64,000 bases of DNA from Acidithiobacillus ferrooxidans ATCC 23270 (lineage in GTDB: Bacteria > Pseudomonadota > Gammaproteobacteria > Acidithiobacillales > Acidithiobacillaceae): positions 2,324,001 through 2,388,000 of the forward strand of contig NC_011761.1 in NCBI RefSeq assembly GCF_000021485.1, in the 5' to 3' direction. A program made the position numbers and the translations under genes. The notes under the pieces are model-generated. The model saw only the letters and a program-made list of their open reading frames with translations. It was not told the DNA's origin and made no database searches. Shown here piece by piece: positions 49,456 to 59,947 of this stretch; positions within the stretch are counted from its first letter, which is position 1; every line of letters starts with the position of its first letter.

Positions 49456-50566
49456 AGATCTGCGCGGCCGCCAGCAACCTGCGTTCTTCATAGGCTTCCC
49501 GGGCCAAACGCACGTCTTCCAGGAACCACGGTAGTTCTTCCAGCAGCAGGGCCTGCGGGCCATCCACCAGCGCCGTCGCCGGGTCCGGATGAAAGTCCAC
49601 CAGGATCATGTTGGCGCCGGCCACCACGCCCTGCGCGGTCACATGGAATACATCCATGATGCCATCCGGCCCCGCATCGCGGCTGCCCACCGAGTGGGAC
49701 GGATCGATGCAGACGGGCATCCGGGTCAGCCGCTTCACGACCGGCACCTGGGCGAAATCCACGAAGTTGCGGTGCGGGTCACCCAGATTCGTCTTCATGC
49801 CGCGCAACCCGAAGATCACTTTCGTGTTCCCCTCCGAGGCCAGATACTCGGCGGCATTGAGGGATTCTTCCAGGGTAATGCCGAAACCACGCTTGAGCAG
49901 AACGGGAAGTTCCTGCTGCCGCCCCACCGCCTTCAGCAACTCGAAGTTCTGGGTATTGCGGGTACCGATCTGCAGCATGACCCCGGTCGGATGGCCGGTC
50001 TTCTCCAGCGCCTCGCGGATCTCATCCATATGCGACTCGTGGAGGATCTCCATGGCGATGACGCGCATACCATATTTGCCGGCCAGTTCAAAAACCCAGG
50101 GCAGGCAGTCCTTGCCGTGCCCCTGAAAGGCGTAAGGACTGGTACGGGGTTTGTAGGCACCCATGCGGGTGCACACCTGGCCATTTTCCTGCAGCGCGCG
50201 CAGCATCTGCTCGACGTGTTCCGGAGTATCCACGGCGCAGAGCCCGGCAAATACGTGGAGATTTTCCTGGCTGAAACGCACCCCGTTGTAATCAAAGCCA
50301 TGGGTACGCTGATCGCCGGTATGGCGGCCCAGCAGCCGATATTCCCGGGACACGCGAACGGCCCGTTCGACACCGGGCAGGGCTTCCATGTCTTCTATCC
50401 GCAACGACTTGGTATCACCGATCAGGTAGATTTCACTGAGCACCTGCTCCGCACCCTGTTCCTGATGGACCCGAAAGTGAATACCGGAGAAACCACGCAG
50501 ACGAGTCAGCAGTTGTTGGAAGATCGGCGATTGTTCGCCGAGGTCGGCCTCTAAAATCAAAATCAT
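49448..50566 (-). CDS. 3-deoxy-7-phosphoheptulonate (DAHP) synthase, FBL-domain type
   Basis: First enzyme of the shikimate pathway, 372 residues. An N-terminal ferredoxin-like regulatory domain (about 1-95) precedes the catalytic barrel with [33 protein letters not shown] and [12 protein letters not shown], as in type I-beta DAHP synthases. The FBL domain usually gives aromatic feedback control. GAAGGAGA precedes the ATG. Exact symbol (aroF/aroG/aroA) is not decided by sequence. Confidence 0.93.
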   Translation of the reverse strand: MILILEADLGEQSPIFQQLLTRLRGFSGIHFRVHQEQGAEQVLSEIYLIGDTKSLRIEDMEALPGVERAVRVSREYRLLGRHTGDQRTHGFDYNGVRFSQENLHVFAGLCAVDTPEHVEQMLRALQENGQVCTRMGAYKPRTSPYAFQGHGKDCLPWVFELAGKYGMRVIAMEILHESHMDEIREALEKTGHPTGVMLQIGTRNTQNFELLKAVGRQQELPVLLKRGFGITLEESLNAAEYLASEGNTKVIFGLRGMKTNLGDPHRNFVDFAQVPVVKRLTRMPVCIDPSHSVGSRDAGPDGIMDVFHVTAQGVVAGANMILVDFHPDPATALVDGPQALLLEELPWFLEDVRLAREAYEERRLLAAAQISI

Positions 50567-50644
50567 GATCGATCTCCTTCTGGTGTCTGCATGAACTCTG
50601 GCATTCTGGTGGCAGTTTACTCAGGCAAACCGGAGACACAAGCA

Positions 50645-52018
50645 CTAAAGCATCGCCTCCGGACGCAGATGACGGTCGACATCTTCGCCGGAAAGATAAC
50701 CTAGCGCCAAGATGGCTTCTCGCAAGGTGCAGCCCTCGCGATAGGCATGCTGGGCGACAGTAGCAGCTTTTTCATAACCGATCACAGGTGTCAGAGCCGT
50801 GACCAGCATCAGCGACTCTTCCATGTTCCGGCGGAGCTGGCCTTCTACGGGCTGCAAATCGCGCAGACAGTGATCGCTGAAGGAACGGGCAGCATCGCCC
50901 AGCAGTGCGATGGATTGCAGGATATTATAGGCAATCAGCGGCTTGTAGACATTCAGCTCAAAGTTACCCTGGGAGGCGGCAAAGGCAATGGCCGCGTCGT
51001 TGCCATAAATCTGCACGCAGACCATGGTCAAGGCCTCGGCTTGCGTGGGATTCACCTTGCCGGGCATGATGGAGGAACCGGGTTCGTTTTCCGGGAGATG
51101 CAGTTCGCCCAGGCCGGCCCGTGGGCCGGAGGCCATCCAGCGGATATCGTTGGCGATCTTCATCAGGGACATGGCCAGCCCACGTAGCGCCGCACTCAAT
51201 TGCAGTAGCGCTTCATGTCCCGCCAGGGCCGCAAACGCATTGGCCGCTGGGCGAAAAGGCAGGCCCAGCTCGGCATGCAGACGCGTAGCCACTGCACCGG
51301 CAAAATCCGGGTGGCAGTTGAGTCCCGTACCGACCGCCGTGCCGCCCACTGCCAGGGCATAAAGACCGGGCAGGGTCTGCTCCAGGCTGCGAACACCCTG
51401 CTGCAATTGCGCCAGATAACCGGAGAACTCCTGCCCCAGAGTCAGTGGCACCGCATCCATCAGATGGGTACGCCCGACCTTGATGAGGTGGGCAAAATCC
51501 TCCGTCTTGCGCTTCAGTGTCCCTTCCAGGTGCGCCAAGGCGGGCAAAAGTCCCTGATGCACCGCCAAAGCCACCGCAATATGCATGGCCGACGGAAAAA
51601 CATCATTGGAAGACTGGCCCAGATTGACGTGATCATTGGGGTGTACCGGCACCTTGCTGCCCCGGGGCTGCCCCGCCATTTCATTGGCCCGGTTGGCGAT
51701 GACTTCGTTGACGTTCATGTTGCTCTGGGTGCCGCTGCCCGTCTGCCAGACCCGCAGGGGAAACTGCGCATCCCAGCGCCCCGCGACGATTTCCGCCGCA
51801 GCGTCGCTGATCTTTTCGGCCAGCGTCGCATCCAGCAGACCCAGTTCGGCGTTCACCGAGGCCGCCGCCCGCTTGATCCGCGCCAGGGCGTGGATCACCG
51901 GCAGGGGCATCTGCTCCGCACCGATGGCGAAATAACGCAGAGAGCGCTGGGTCTGGGCGCCCCAGAGGGCATCGTCCTCCACCTCCATCACCCCCATGCT
52001 GTCCGTTTCCTGACGCAT
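50645..52018 (-). CDS. fumC: Fumarate hydratase class II
   Basis: Iron-independent TCA-cycle fumarase, 457 residues. [20 protein letters not shown] and the superfamily signature [15 protein letters not shown] (about 310-325) with catalytic Ser are present. The ATG at 52018 lies 1 base after the pepF-like gene stop, so the two are translationally coupled. The upstream open extension is inside that gene and not real. Confidence 0.97.
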   Translation of the reverse strand: MRQETDSMGVMEVEDDALWGAQTQRSLRYFAIGAEQMPLPVIHALARIKRAAASVNAELGLLDATLAEKISDAAAEIVAGRWDAQFPLRVWQTGSGTQSNMNVNEVIANRANEMAGQPRGSKVPVHPNDHVNLGQSSNDVFPSAMHIAVALAVHQGLLPALAHLEGTLKRKTEDFAHLIKVGRTHLMDAVPLTLGQEFSGYLAQLQQGVRSLEQTLPGLYALAVGGTAVGTGLNCHPDFAGAVATRLHAELGLPFRPAANAFAALAGHEALLQLSAALRGLAMSLMKIANDIRWMASGPRAGLGELHLPENEPGSSIMPGKVNPTQAEALTMVCVQIYGNDAAIAFAASQGNFELNVYKPLIAYNILQSIALLGDAARSFSDHCLRDLQPVEGQLRRNMEESLMLVTALTPVIGYEKAATVAQHAYREGCTLREAILALGYLSGEDVDRHLRPEAML

Positions 52019-52019
52019 C

Positions 52020-53816
52020 TCAGCGTACCCCCGCCAGCTTCTCGGCTTCATCCACCATCCCGGACATGTAATCCAGCGCCCGCGACCAGATTTCCGGATC
52101 TTCCAGATCGATGCCCGTTGTCGCCACCACCTCGGCGGGCGCCTTGCTCCCACCGAGTTTCAGCATGGCGGTATAACCGGGCACAAAGTCGGCGGGAGCC
52201 GCCCGATAGCGCTGAATCAGCGCCAGCGTCAGCAGTTCCCCAAAGGCATAGGCATACACATAGCCCGGTGAGCCGATGAAGTGGGGAATATAGCTCCACC
52301 ACCAGCGATAACCAGGGCTGAACTGGATACTGTCAGCAAACTGCTCCGTCTGGGTTTGCATCCACAGCTCCGCCAGGCGATCTTTGCTCAGCTCGCCCTC
52401 GGCACGGCGAGCGCCATGCATCACCACCTCAAAGCGGTGCATGGCCATCTGCCGGAACACCGTGGCGAAGGTATCCTCGATCTTGCCGCAGAGCAGGCCG
52501 AGACGCCGTCGGGGATCCTGCTCCTCACGCATCAACTGCTCGAAGGTCAGCATTTCACCAAAAACGGAGGCCGTTTCCGCGGTGGTCAGGGGGGTATCGG
52601 CGTTCAGGTAACCCTGCCCGCGGGCGAGATACTGGTGGATACCGTGCCCCAATTCGTGGGCCACCGTCATCACATCCCGCACCGTGCCGGTATAGTTGAC
52701 CATGAGGTAGGGATGCACGTCGGGAGTCACCGGATGGGCGAAGGCACCGCCCCGCTTGCCCGGCGCCAATGCTGCATCGATCCAGCCCTCGTCGAAGAAG
52801 CGCTGGCCGATGCCCCCCAGTTCCGGCGAAAAATCCGTCACCGCCGCCAGCACGATGCGTCGGCACTCCGCCCAGTCGTAGCGCCGGTCACCGCCGGGCA
52901 ACGGCGCATAGCGGTCATAATCCATCAAGGGCGAGAGGTTCAGCAATTTGGCCTTGAGCCGGTAATAGCGGGCCACCAGGCCGTAGCGTCCGACCACGGC
53001 CTGTTCCAGCGCCTCAACCATGCCGTCGGAGATTTCATTGCTGAGATTGCGTTCGCTCAGCCAGTGGGGATAGCGGCGCAGGCGGTCATCCAGGGACTTG
53101 TCGGCAAGGACGGCGTTGAAACAGGTGGTGAGGGTATGCAAACGCCCTTCCAGCCCTTTGCTGAGGGATTCTGCCGCATCCCGGCGCAACTCCCGGTCGG
53201 GATTGGACAACAGTGTCAACACCTCCTGCTCGCTCATCTGCTTGCCGCGCAGAGGAAAGCGCATTTCCGTCAATGTCTCATCAAAAAGCCGCTCCCAGAG
53301 CCCCCGTCCGGTCACCCGTTTTTCCGACAGGATCTGCTCTTCGCTTTCACTGCGCAGGTGATCACGGTACTTGCGCCAGTTGCGCAGCAGATGCGTCCAG
53401 TGTGCCAGCGCGGGATCGGCCAGCAGGGCACCGGCCCTCGCATCGTCCACGGCGTTCCAGGCGATATCGAAGAAGATCAGTTGATTCTGAATGGCCGTAG
53501 CCGCCTCCTCGTAGGCTTGCAGGGCGGCGCCATACGCCGGCTGATCGGCATGGGTCACATAGCTGAGGTAACGAAAGGTACCCACCCGGCCGATGCGTTG
53601 GCGGATGGCTTCCAACTGCTCCAAGGCCGCCGCCAGTTGCGCGGCATTCAGCCCCCCCAGACCGGGACGATAGGCTTCGGCAAAGCGCGTCGCTGCGCCA
53701 TTCGCCCAGCGCATGTCCTCGGCCAGCCGCGGATCATCCACCCCGGCATAGAGATCTTCCAGACGCCAATGTACCTGCTCCGCGCCCGTCGTCGTTTGAT
53801 TTACGCCCTCCATCAT
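52020..53816 (-). CDS. pepF: Oligoendopeptidase F (M3 family)
   Basis: Zinc oligopeptidase, 598 residues from the ATG at 53816 with GGAG upstream; an in-frame ATG five codons further is possible. The zinc site [17 protein letters not shown] is near 385, with the second Glu in [12 protein letters not shown]. The C-terminus includes the PepF/M3 helical lid. It degrades short peptides in the cytoplasm. It is followed directly by fumC. Confidence 0.94.
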   Translation of the reverse strand: MMEGVNQTTTGAEQVHWRLEDLYAGVDDPRLAEDMRWANGAATRFAEAYRPGLGGLNAAQLAAALEQLEAIRQRIGRVGTFRYLSYVTHADQPAYGAALQAYEEAATAIQNQLIFFDIAWNAVDDARAGALLADPALAHWTHLLRNWRKYRDHLRSESEEQILSEKRVTGRGLWERLFDETLTEMRFPLRGKQMSEQEVLTLLSNPDRELRRDAAESLSKGLEGRLHTLTTCFNAVLADKSLDDRLRRYPHWLSERNLSNEISDGMVEALEQAVVGRYGLVARYYRLKAKLLNLSPLMDYDRYAPLPGGDRRYDWAECRRIVLAAVTDFSPELGGIGQRFFDEGWIDAALAPGKRGGAFAHPVTPDVHPYLMVNYTGTVRDVMTVAHELGHGIHQYLARGQGYLNADTPLTTAETASVFGEMLTFEQLMREEQDPRRRLGLLCGKIEDTFATVFRQMAMHRFEVVMHGARRAEGELSKDRLAELWMQTQTEQFADSIQFSPGYRWWWSYIPHFIGSPGYVYAYAFGELLTLALIQRYRAAPADFVPGYTAMLKLGGSKAPAEVVATTGIDLEDPEIWSRALDYMSGMVDEAEKLAGVR

Positions 53817-53859
53817 GCTGTTGTTCTCCATCCGAGTAATGTTCGATTGGTGCCGCCGT

Positions 53860-54306
53860 TCAGCCCGCCATCTCCGGTAAACCCAGACTACGGCGCACAC
53901 AAGACAACAACGTCGTCAGTTCCGGGGCGCGTCCTGCGCGTTGGGCCTGCCACATCATCTCTCCCAGACAGTCCACGAAAAGATGTTCGGCGCCGGCTTC
54001 ACCCAGCTTGCGGCGCGCCCTGTCGAAGAGGTCCACGATACCCGCAGGCTGTCCCAATGCCAACATCTCCTCCAGCCCTAGATGCAGGGACATGTGCATA
54101 TAGGGGTTGGTCCGTCCCTGCTCGGGCGGGAAATCCTGTTCCAGTCCCTGCTGTGCATCGCCGAGCAGGGCATGATATTCCGGATGGCGGAGAATGATGG
54201 CGACAATCCGCGTCTGCACCCCTTCCAGCGCCCGGCCCTCCTGATAGGCCCGCCAACTGTCCAGAAAGACCTGTCGATATGTTTCTCGTTTAGTGCCATA
54301 AAGCAT
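53860..54306 (-). CDS. DUF1841 family protein
   Basis: 148 residues. The proteobacterial DUF1841 pattern is seen in RETYRQVFLDSWRAYQEGRA, ILRHPEYHALL, NPYMHMSLHLGLEEML and CLGEMMWQAQR. Function unknown. The ATG at 54306 (MLYGTK) is preferred to an upstream frame. It lies 43 bases from the pepF-like gene and is divergent from the repeat protein at 54470. Confidence 0.9.
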   Translation of the reverse strand: MLYGTKRETYRQVFLDSWRAYQEGRALEGVQTRIVAIILRHPEYHALLGDAQQGLEQDFPPEQGRTNPYMHMSLHLGLEEMLALGQPAGIVDLFDRARRKLGEAGAEHLFVDCLGEMMWQAQRAGRAPELTTLLSCVRRSLGLPEMAG

Positions 54307-54388
54307 AATGATTAGCCTGTCAGAACATACCGGAAGATCATAGGGCACACCGGCACGGGTAGGAAAGAGGGGTCTTTTGTGATAAACA

Positions 54389-54411
54389 GGTCAGATTCCG
54401 GAGGCCTGACC
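54389..54411. repeat. Inverted repeat upstream of the repeat protein gene
   Basis: GGTCAG and CTGACC flank an 11-base spacer whose centre contains TCCGGA. It lies about 60 bases before the ATG at 54470, in the divergent gap, and could be an operator. Confidence 0.4.
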
Positions 54412-54469
54412 CGGCTTGACCAAAAGCATTCATCGCGACATTCATTTTCGGCGGGAGAGCAGCGCAAAC

Positions 54470-56173
54470 ATGGCTAATGCAAATGCAGTATCGACAGCAG
54501 CAGTAATCACCCTCAATGAGCGCCAGTGGGAGGGGCTCGGCAAAGTCGGCGACGCCGCCCTGCAGGTGCAGAACCTGCTACAGATGCTGCGTGACATCCT
54601 CAATGAACTGCCCCAGGCCATCGATACCGACAAGCTCATGGAGACCATGAAGCCCTATCTGGAACAACTGCAGCGGGTTTCGGAGTCACTGCAGGCCTTC
54701 ATCAAAGGGGATTCCGATGAGGAACCCCTGGATCGCCTGCGCACCATGCTCACCGAGGCCCAGAACGCCGAACTCGACAAAACCCTGAAAGAAGTTCTGC
54801 AACTGCTCGGCAACCTGCAGCGCGCCGGTTTCTTCAGCTCTGTCACCGCCCTCAGTGCGGAACTGAAATGCCCCATCATCGGCGAAAACCCCGAAGACAT
54901 GGTGCAGAAAATTCACGCTGCCACCGCAAGCCTGCAATACTGGATGGAGAGCGCACGGCAAGGTGCCGGGGTCATCGGCAACATGGTCGGTCAACTCGAC
55001 CTGCCCGATCGTCTCGACGAGATTCAGGAAATGGCTGACCAGTGGATGCAGATGGCCCGGCGGGCGCAGCGCCTGGTGCAGGGCGACGCGCCCAGCCTGC
55101 AGGCCCGCCTGAGCGCCATGCTCGATATGGCGGAGATCCTTGGCGGACAAATGAACATTGCCATTGGCACCCTGCGCGACACCATGCCGGAAGTGTTGGA
55201 AAGCGCTGACATGAGCGGCGCGCTCGCCACGATCGGTGCCGGTGGCAGCCGCTGGATGCACATCGCATTGCGGGTCAAGGCCCTGGCACAGGGTAACTCC
55301 GAAAATCTCGCCCAGCGGGTGGAAGGACTGCTGGATCAGATCGACCACCTCGCGGGCTATGCCGCGAGCGCGGGCTTCTTCATTCAGGCGGGCAAAGACG
55401 GCGTGGGTGCGGTCCGCAACATGCTCACGGATATCGACCTTCCGGAAAAACTGGATGACCTCGCGGAAGAAGCGGAAAAGTGGCTGAAAATCGCGAAGCG
55501 TGCCAAGCTGCTGGCGCAAGGTGATGCAGGAAGTCTGGCTGACCGTGTCGGCAGCCTGCTGGGCATGGCGGAAACCGTCAGCGGCTCACTACAGGCCGCG
55601 GCCAAGGCCTTGGAGGACCGGGGCATCCATCTTCAGGAACTGATCACTCCGCACGGCGACCTCAGTGTCGCGTTTGGTACGGTTGCGGATATGATGGGCG
55701 AATTCTGGCAGGATGGTACCATCCGCCGCATCATCATCACCGTCAGCCAGGGCGCCATAGCGTGGCTGGAAATCGCGCAAATTGCCACCGCCACTGTAAA
55801 AGGCGACGCGGAAAGCATCAACGCCCGGATCAAGGAAATCGTCCAGGGCCTGCACGATGCCCACCTCATGGAGATGCTGCCCGACGTCTTCGCACTGCTC
55901 GGCAACCTGCAAAAGGCTGGCCTGATCAGCAAGGTGAACATGGTGATGACTCAGGTCGTCCCCATGATCCCCTCTGACGAGGTCTTTGCCAGCGGCGTGA
56001 ACAAGGCCATGCAGGCGCTGGAGCAGACCCGTGCCGGAATGAAGGACGAGAACAACAAGGGTGGAGGCATCTTCGGCCTGATGAAGATTTTCTTCGCCAA
56101 AGACACCCAGTTCGTGCTGAAGTTTGCCGTGCGCTTCGCCTCCATTTTCCTGAAGGCGCTGAAGCAGGGCTGA
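54470..56173 (+). CDS. Helical repeat protein with DUF1641-like ends
   Basis: 567 residues, soluble, highly helical. Four copies of a 29-residue unit with pattern W-M/L-x2-A-x6-L-x-Q-G-D/N-A-x-S-L-x2-R start at about residues 191, 261, 337 and 431 (fourth more diverged). The segments LLGNLQRAGFF (112) and LLGNLQKAGLIS (476) and the tail GGGIFGLMKIFFAK (531) resemble DUF1641, a small domain often beside quinone or formate oxidoreductases. GGGAGAG is 10 bases upstream of the ATG. Function unknown; a scaffold or membrane-associated role is a guess. Confidence 0.75.
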   Translation: MANANAVSTAAVITLNERQWEGLGKVGDAALQVQNLLQMLRDILNELPQAIDTDKLMETMKPYLEQLQRVSESLQAFIKGDSDEEPLDRLRTMLTEAQNAELDKTLKEVLQLLGNLQRAGFFSSVTALSAELKCPIIGENPEDMVQKIHAATASLQYWMESARQGAGVIGNMVGQLDLPDRLDEIQEMADQWMQMARRAQRLVQGDAPSLQARLSAMLDMAEILGGQMNIAIGTLRDTMPEVLESADMSGALATIGAGGSRWMHIALRVKALAQGNSENLAQRVEGLLDQIDHLAGYAASAGFFIQAGKDGVGAVRNMLTDIDLPEKLDDLAEEAEKWLKIAKRAKLLAQGDAGSLADRVGSLLGMAETVSGSLQAAAKALEDRGIHLQELITPHGDLSVAFGTVADMMGEFWQDGTIRRIIITVSQGAIAWLEIAQIATATVKGDAESINARIKEIVQGLHDAHLMEMLPDVFALLGNLQKAGLISKVNMVMTQVVPMIPSDEVFASGVNKAMQALEQTRAGMKDENNKGGGIFGLMKIFFAKDTQFVLKFAVRFASIFLKALKQG

Positions 56174-56190
56174 TTTTTCACGCCCGCAAA

Positions 56191-56220
56191 AAGGCCCCGG
56201 TCCTTGTGGTCCGGGGCCTT
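56191..56220. terminator. Bidirectional terminator
   Basis: AAGGCCCCGG and CCGGGGCCTT form a perfect 10-bp stem with a 10-base loop between convergent genes. On the minus strand a run of T follows (TTTTTGCGGG); on the plus strand the T-run is short. It serves the repeat protein and the Kdo-transferase-like gene. Confidence 0.85.
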
Positions 56221-56238
56221 TGCGTCGTAGAGCAGGTA

Positions 56239-56808
56239 CTAAGCCCCACGCTGTCCCAACCAGGTCTTCGCCTTCTCCGCTGCCGCCCTGGCCGCTGCCG
56301 GATCGTTCAGCCAGGCCTTCGCCAGATCGACAATCTCCGCGTTATCCTGCGCCCATACCGCAGCGCCGGCGGCCAACAAGCCCTGACGTACGGCGTCATC
56401 CGGCATTTTCGGACCGAGGATGAGGGGACAACCACCCGCGATGGCTTTGGCGAGATCCACCGTGCCGCCCGTCAGGGTGCCGCCGGGCACACAAAAATCC
56501 GCACAACCGTAGAAGGCATCGCGCTGCTCCGCCGTTTCCACAAAGTAGACGCGCGTCTTGATGGGCACGAAGCTGGTGAACAGTCGGCTGTGGCGAATGG
56601 TCTGCAGGTGGTATTTCAGCGCATCCCGATAAACGGGTTCGTAGCGTTCTTCCCGATCCGGCGCCAGCACCATGATCCCCATCTTCACCCGCATCAGGGA
56701 GAGAAAAATCCCATAGGCCTCTGCATCTTCGCCCTCGTGCAGGTTGGGGAAGTACACTATGCAACGGTTCCGGTCCCGGAACTCCTTAAAACGTTCGCAC
56801 CAATCCAT
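56239..56808 (-). CDS. Stand-alone glycosyltransferase domain resembling Kdo transferase C-terminus
   Basis: 189 residues. The sequence VLAPDREERYEPVYRDALKY, with RVYFVETAEQRDAFYGCADF and VPGGTLTGGTVDLAKAIAGG, follows the donor-binding half of GT-B enzymes such as WaaA, but the N-terminal acceptor domain is absent. The ATG at 56808 has GGAG upstream. It may be a distinct small family or a derived fragment. It ends in ALAKTW-type helix before the terminator; no membrane anchor is seen. Confidence 0.65.
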   Translation of the reverse strand: MDWCERFKEFRDRNRCIVYFPNLHEGEDAEAYGIFLSLMRVKMGIMVLAPDREERYEPVYRDALKYHLQTIRHSRLFTSFVPIKTRVYFVETAEQRDAFYGCADFCVPGGTLTGGTVDLAKAIAGGCPLILGPKMPDDAVRQGLLAAGAAVWAQDNAEIVDLAKAWLNDPAAARAAAEKAKTWLGQRGA

Positions 56809-56965
56809 GCATCTCACTCCGTGGCGGTAGTTGTGGGTTTTTCCATCCGCCGATGATAGGCGACGCCGGGACATCATTCAAAATTTGCGTAGCGTCGGCG
56901 CTTGTGAATCATGCTGCGCATGTGTGTTATATTAGCAACATCGTTTGCCCAAGAAGAACATACCC

Positions 56966-58435
56966 ATGTTGCGAACACTTTTCGTATTTTCGGAGATGGC
57001 GCCCTATTCCAAGACGGGCGGCCTCGCGGATGTCGGCGGTGCCCTACCCGTGGCGTTGGGGCAGTTGGGCGTCGATACTCGCGTGCTGGTGCCTTACTAC
57101 GGGTGTCCCGCCATGGGCGAGATGGACTGGCGTTGCACGGTCAGCGTGCCCTATACCGATGAAACGGCCGAGTTATGGTCGCTGACGGAGCGGCCGCAGA
57201 TTCTTTTCCTACGCTATCCCCCTTACTATGAACGCGACGGCGGCCCTTACCAGAATGCGCAGGGCGAAGACTGGCCGGACAATGACCGGCGCTTTGCCCT
57301 GCTCAACCGGGTAGCCGTGGAAATTGCCCAGGGACGCGTGTCGGGGCTCGACTGGCGTCCGGACATTGTTCATGCCAACGACTGGCAGACCGGGCTGATA
57401 CCTTACCTCCTCGATCTTGAAGCGCGCATCGGCGCCGCGCGGCCGCCGGTCCTTTTCACCATTCACAATCTGGCCTATCAGGGCCGCTTCCCGCCCCGCG
57501 CCATGGCGTCGCTGCACCTTCCCGCCGCGGATTTTCACTGGCTCGGCACCGAACACTACGGAGCCTTTTCCTTCATGAAGGCGGGCTTGGCGTTCAGCGA
57601 CCAGATCACCACCGTCAGCCCCACCTATGCCGCAGAGATTCAGACCAGCGCCTTCGGTATGGGACTGGATGGTCTGCTCCGGTCCCGGTCTGAGCGTCTG
57701 TCGGGTATTCTCAACGGGATCGATACCATCCACTGGAACCCTGGGGCGGACCCCTATCTGGCCGCCCATTATTCGCCGCAGCACCGGCTGCCGGGCAAGG
57801 CCCTGTGCAAATCGCAACTGCAGAGCAGTCTCGGCCTCTATCCCGAACCCGGCGTATTCCTCCTCGGCATGATCAGCCGTCTGGTGGAACAGAAGGGGAC
57901 GGATATGGTGCTCGACATTCTCCCGGACCTGTTACGCCGCGGCATGCAGGTGGTGGTGCTAGGCAGCGGCGACAAGTCCTTCGAGCGGCAACTGCTGGAG
58001 ATGGCAGCGGCCCACCCCGCGCAAATGGCGACGCGCATTGCCTTCGACGAGGGGCTGTCCCATCGTATAGAGGCAGGCGTAGATGCCTTTCTCATGCCTT
58101 CCCGTTTCGAACCCTGCGGCCTGAACCAGATGTATAGCCTGCGCTACGGTACCATTCCTATCGTCCACCGCACCGGCGGGCTGGCCGACACGGTCACCGA
58201 TGCCGACGACTTCCGCCACCCGCTGCAACGCAACGGCTTTGTGTTCGACAGCCCGCAAAGCGACGCCCTGCACCATGCCGTGCTGCGCGCGGAGGCGCTG
58301 TTCCGCCAGCCCGCGCTCTGGTCGCACCTGCAGGACCAGGCCATGGCGGGCGACTATAGCTGGCAGCATTCGGCACGCGCCTATCTCCAGCTATATTACG
58401 AGGTGCTGGTGCGGCACAGCGGCGGCGGCCACTGA
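56966..58435 (+). CDS. glgA: Glycogen (starch) synthase
   Basis: ADP-glucose-dependent GT5 enzyme, 489 residues. The ADP-glucose-binding Lys is in EMAPYSKTGGLADVGGALPV near residue 15, and the C-terminal site EPCGLNQMYSLRYGTIPIVH near 380. HANDWQTGLIPYLL is also typical. The ATG at 56966 follows AAGAAG; a TTG seven codons upstream is possible. No glgB/glgC is present in the window. Confidence 0.95.
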   Translation: MLRTLFVFSEMAPYSKTGGLADVGGALPVALGQLGVDTRVLVPYYGCPAMGEMDWRCTVSVPYTDETAELWSLTERPQILFLRYPPYYERDGGPYQNAQGEDWPDNDRRFALLNRVAVEIAQGRVSGLDWRPDIVHANDWQTGLIPYLLDLEARIGAARPPVLFTIHNLAYQGRFPPRAMASLHLPAADFHWLGTEHYGAFSFMKAGLAFSDQITTVSPTYAAEIQTSAFGMGLDGLLRSRSERLSGILNGIDTIHWNPGADPYLAAHYSPQHRLPGKALCKSQLQSSLGLYPEPGVFLLGMISRLVEQKGTDMVLDILPDLLRRGMQVVVLGSGDKSFERQLLEMAAAHPAQMATRIAFDEGLSHRIEAGVDAFLMPSRFEPCGLNQMYSLRYGTIPIVHRTGGLADTVTDADDFRHPLQRNGFVFDSPQSDALHHAVLRAEALFRQPALWSHLQDQAMAGDYSWQHSARAYLQLYYEVLVRHSGGGH

Positions 58436-58475
58436 GTCTCCCGATCGATTCGCTCTACGAAAAAAGGAGAACCAC

Positions 58476-59864
58476 ATGGAAATGCAATTTTATGGTGCGG
58501 CGGGAGGGGTTACCGGGTCCTGTCATTTTCTTCGCGTGGGCGATAAAAAGCTGCTCATCGACTGCGGCATGTTTCAGGGCGGGCATGACCTGGAAGAAGA
58601 AAATCGCACCGAATTCGGCTTTGACGCCAAGGATATCGACTATCTGCTGCTGACCCATGCCCATCTCGATCACTGCGGGCGCATTCCGTTGCTGGTCAAA
58701 CGCGGCTTTCGCGGCGAGATCATCACCACGTCAGCCACCCGCGAACTGGCGCGGCTGGTGCTCATGGATGCGGCGGGGCTGGCGGCGGAAGAGGCGCGGC
58801 GCTCCAACCGACGTCACCTGCGTCAGGGGGGGGCCGAATCGGCGCCCATCTATGACATCACCGACGTCCTCGATACCATGGATCGCTTCGGACGCAGCGC
58901 GGATTACGGACAAAAAATGGAGGTCTGCCCCGGCGTCAACGCGACTTTCGGAGATGCAGGTCATATCCTTGGCTCCGCCTGGATACTGGTAGAAGCCAGC
59001 GAAGCGGGCAGGCAGCAGCGCATCGTCTACTCCGGCGATCTGGGCAACCGCGGCAAGCCGATCATCAACCCGCCCACCCCCGCCCCCCAAGCGGACGTCA
59101 TCGTCATGGAAACCACCTATGGCGACCGCCTGCACAAGGCCATCGGACCCTCGGTGGACGAGTTGCGCGATGCCATCCTCGACACCCTGAAACGTGGTGG
59201 CAATGCCATCATCCCCACCTTCGCCCTGGAGCGCGCGCAGGATTTGCTGTATTACCTGCGGGAAATGATGAATGACAACCAGATTCCCGCCAACCTGCCG
59301 GTTTTTCTCGATTCGCCCATGGCCATTTCGGCTACGGAGATTTTTCGCCGTCACCCGGAGTGCTTCAACCCCGGTACCCGCGAAGGCCTGCAGCACGGCG
59401 CCGACCCCTTCGCCCTGCGCAACCTCCATTTCACCCGCGAAACCAGCGAATCCATGGGCATCAACCTGATCAAGGGCGGTGCCCTGATCATGGCGGGATC
59501 GGGCATGGCGACCGGAGGGCGGGTCACCCACCATCTCCGGCATAACATCTGGCGTGAGGACAGCAGCGTGATCTTCGTCGGTTATGCCGCCCAGGGGACG
59601 CTGGCGCGACGCATCATCGACGGGGCCAAAACCGTGCGGATATTTGGTGAAGAAGTGCATGTCGCCGCCAGCATCTACACCATCGGCGGTTTCTCGGCCC
59701 ATGCCGACCACGATGAACTTCTCGCCTGGTATGGTGACCAACGCCCGACACGCACCGTTCTCGTCCATGGTGAGGACAACGGCCGGGAGGGCATCGCCAA
59801 GGTACTGCGGGCGCGGGGTTTGCAGGTGGATTGTCCGGTCATTGGCGATCGTTATTCCCTCTAA
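58476..59864 (+). CDS. Beta-CASP metallo-beta-lactamase-fold hydrolase
   Basis: RNase/CPSF73-like MBL protein, 462 residues. Metal motifs: LLTHAHLDHCGRIP near 65, FGDAGHILGSAWI near 155, then VYSGDLGN and the beta-CASP features PTFALERAQDLLYYL and SGMATGGRVTHHL, ending in GGFSAHADHDELLAW and VLVHGEDNGREG. Such enzymes cut RNA as endo- or exonucleases. AAAAAAGGAGA precedes the ATG, 41 bases after glgA. Confidence 0.93.
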   Translation: MEMQFYGAAGGVTGSCHFLRVGDKKLLIDCGMFQGGHDLEEENRTEFGFDAKDIDYLLLTHAHLDHCGRIPLLVKRGFRGEIITTSATRELARLVLMDAAGLAAEEARRSNRRHLRQGGAESAPIYDITDVLDTMDRFGRSADYGQKMEVCPGVNATFGDAGHILGSAWILVEASEAGRQQRIVYSGDLGNRGKPIINPPTPAPQADVIVMETTYGDRLHKAIGPSVDELRDAILDTLKRGGNAIIPTFALERAQDLLYYLREMMNDNQIPANLPVFLDSPMAISATEIFRRHPECFNPGTREGLQHGADPFALRNLHFTRETSESMGINLIKGGALIMAGSGMATGGRVTHHLRHNIWREDSSVIFVGYAAQGTLARRIIDGAKTVRIFGEEVHVAASIYTIGGFSAHADHDELLAWYGDQRPTRTVLVHGEDNGREGIAKVLRARGLQVDCPVIGDRYSL

Positions 59865-59877
59865 AAAAGCTTTTGCG

Positions 59878-59905
59878 TTGCGCCGGGACCATAAACGGCT
59901 ACAAT
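59878..59905 (+). promoter_or_regulatory. Putative promoter of the His-rich protein gene
   Basis: TTGCGC, a 16-base spacer and TACAAT lie about 45 bases upstream of the ATG at 59948. The -35 is imperfect. A GGAGGAG ribosome site follows. Confidence 0.4.
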
Positions 59906-59947
59906 GCCCCGAAGGCTTTTACACCCGCATGCAGGAGGAGTCGTACG

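Noticed and set aside
52281-54197. 638-codon plus-strand frame opposite the oligoendopeptidase F gene
   Set aside because: Shadow frame with no recognisable domain; pepF on the other strand is clear.
56191-56220. Strong GC dyad considered as a repeat element
   Set aside because: Position between convergent genes and the T-run on one strand fit a bidirectional terminator.
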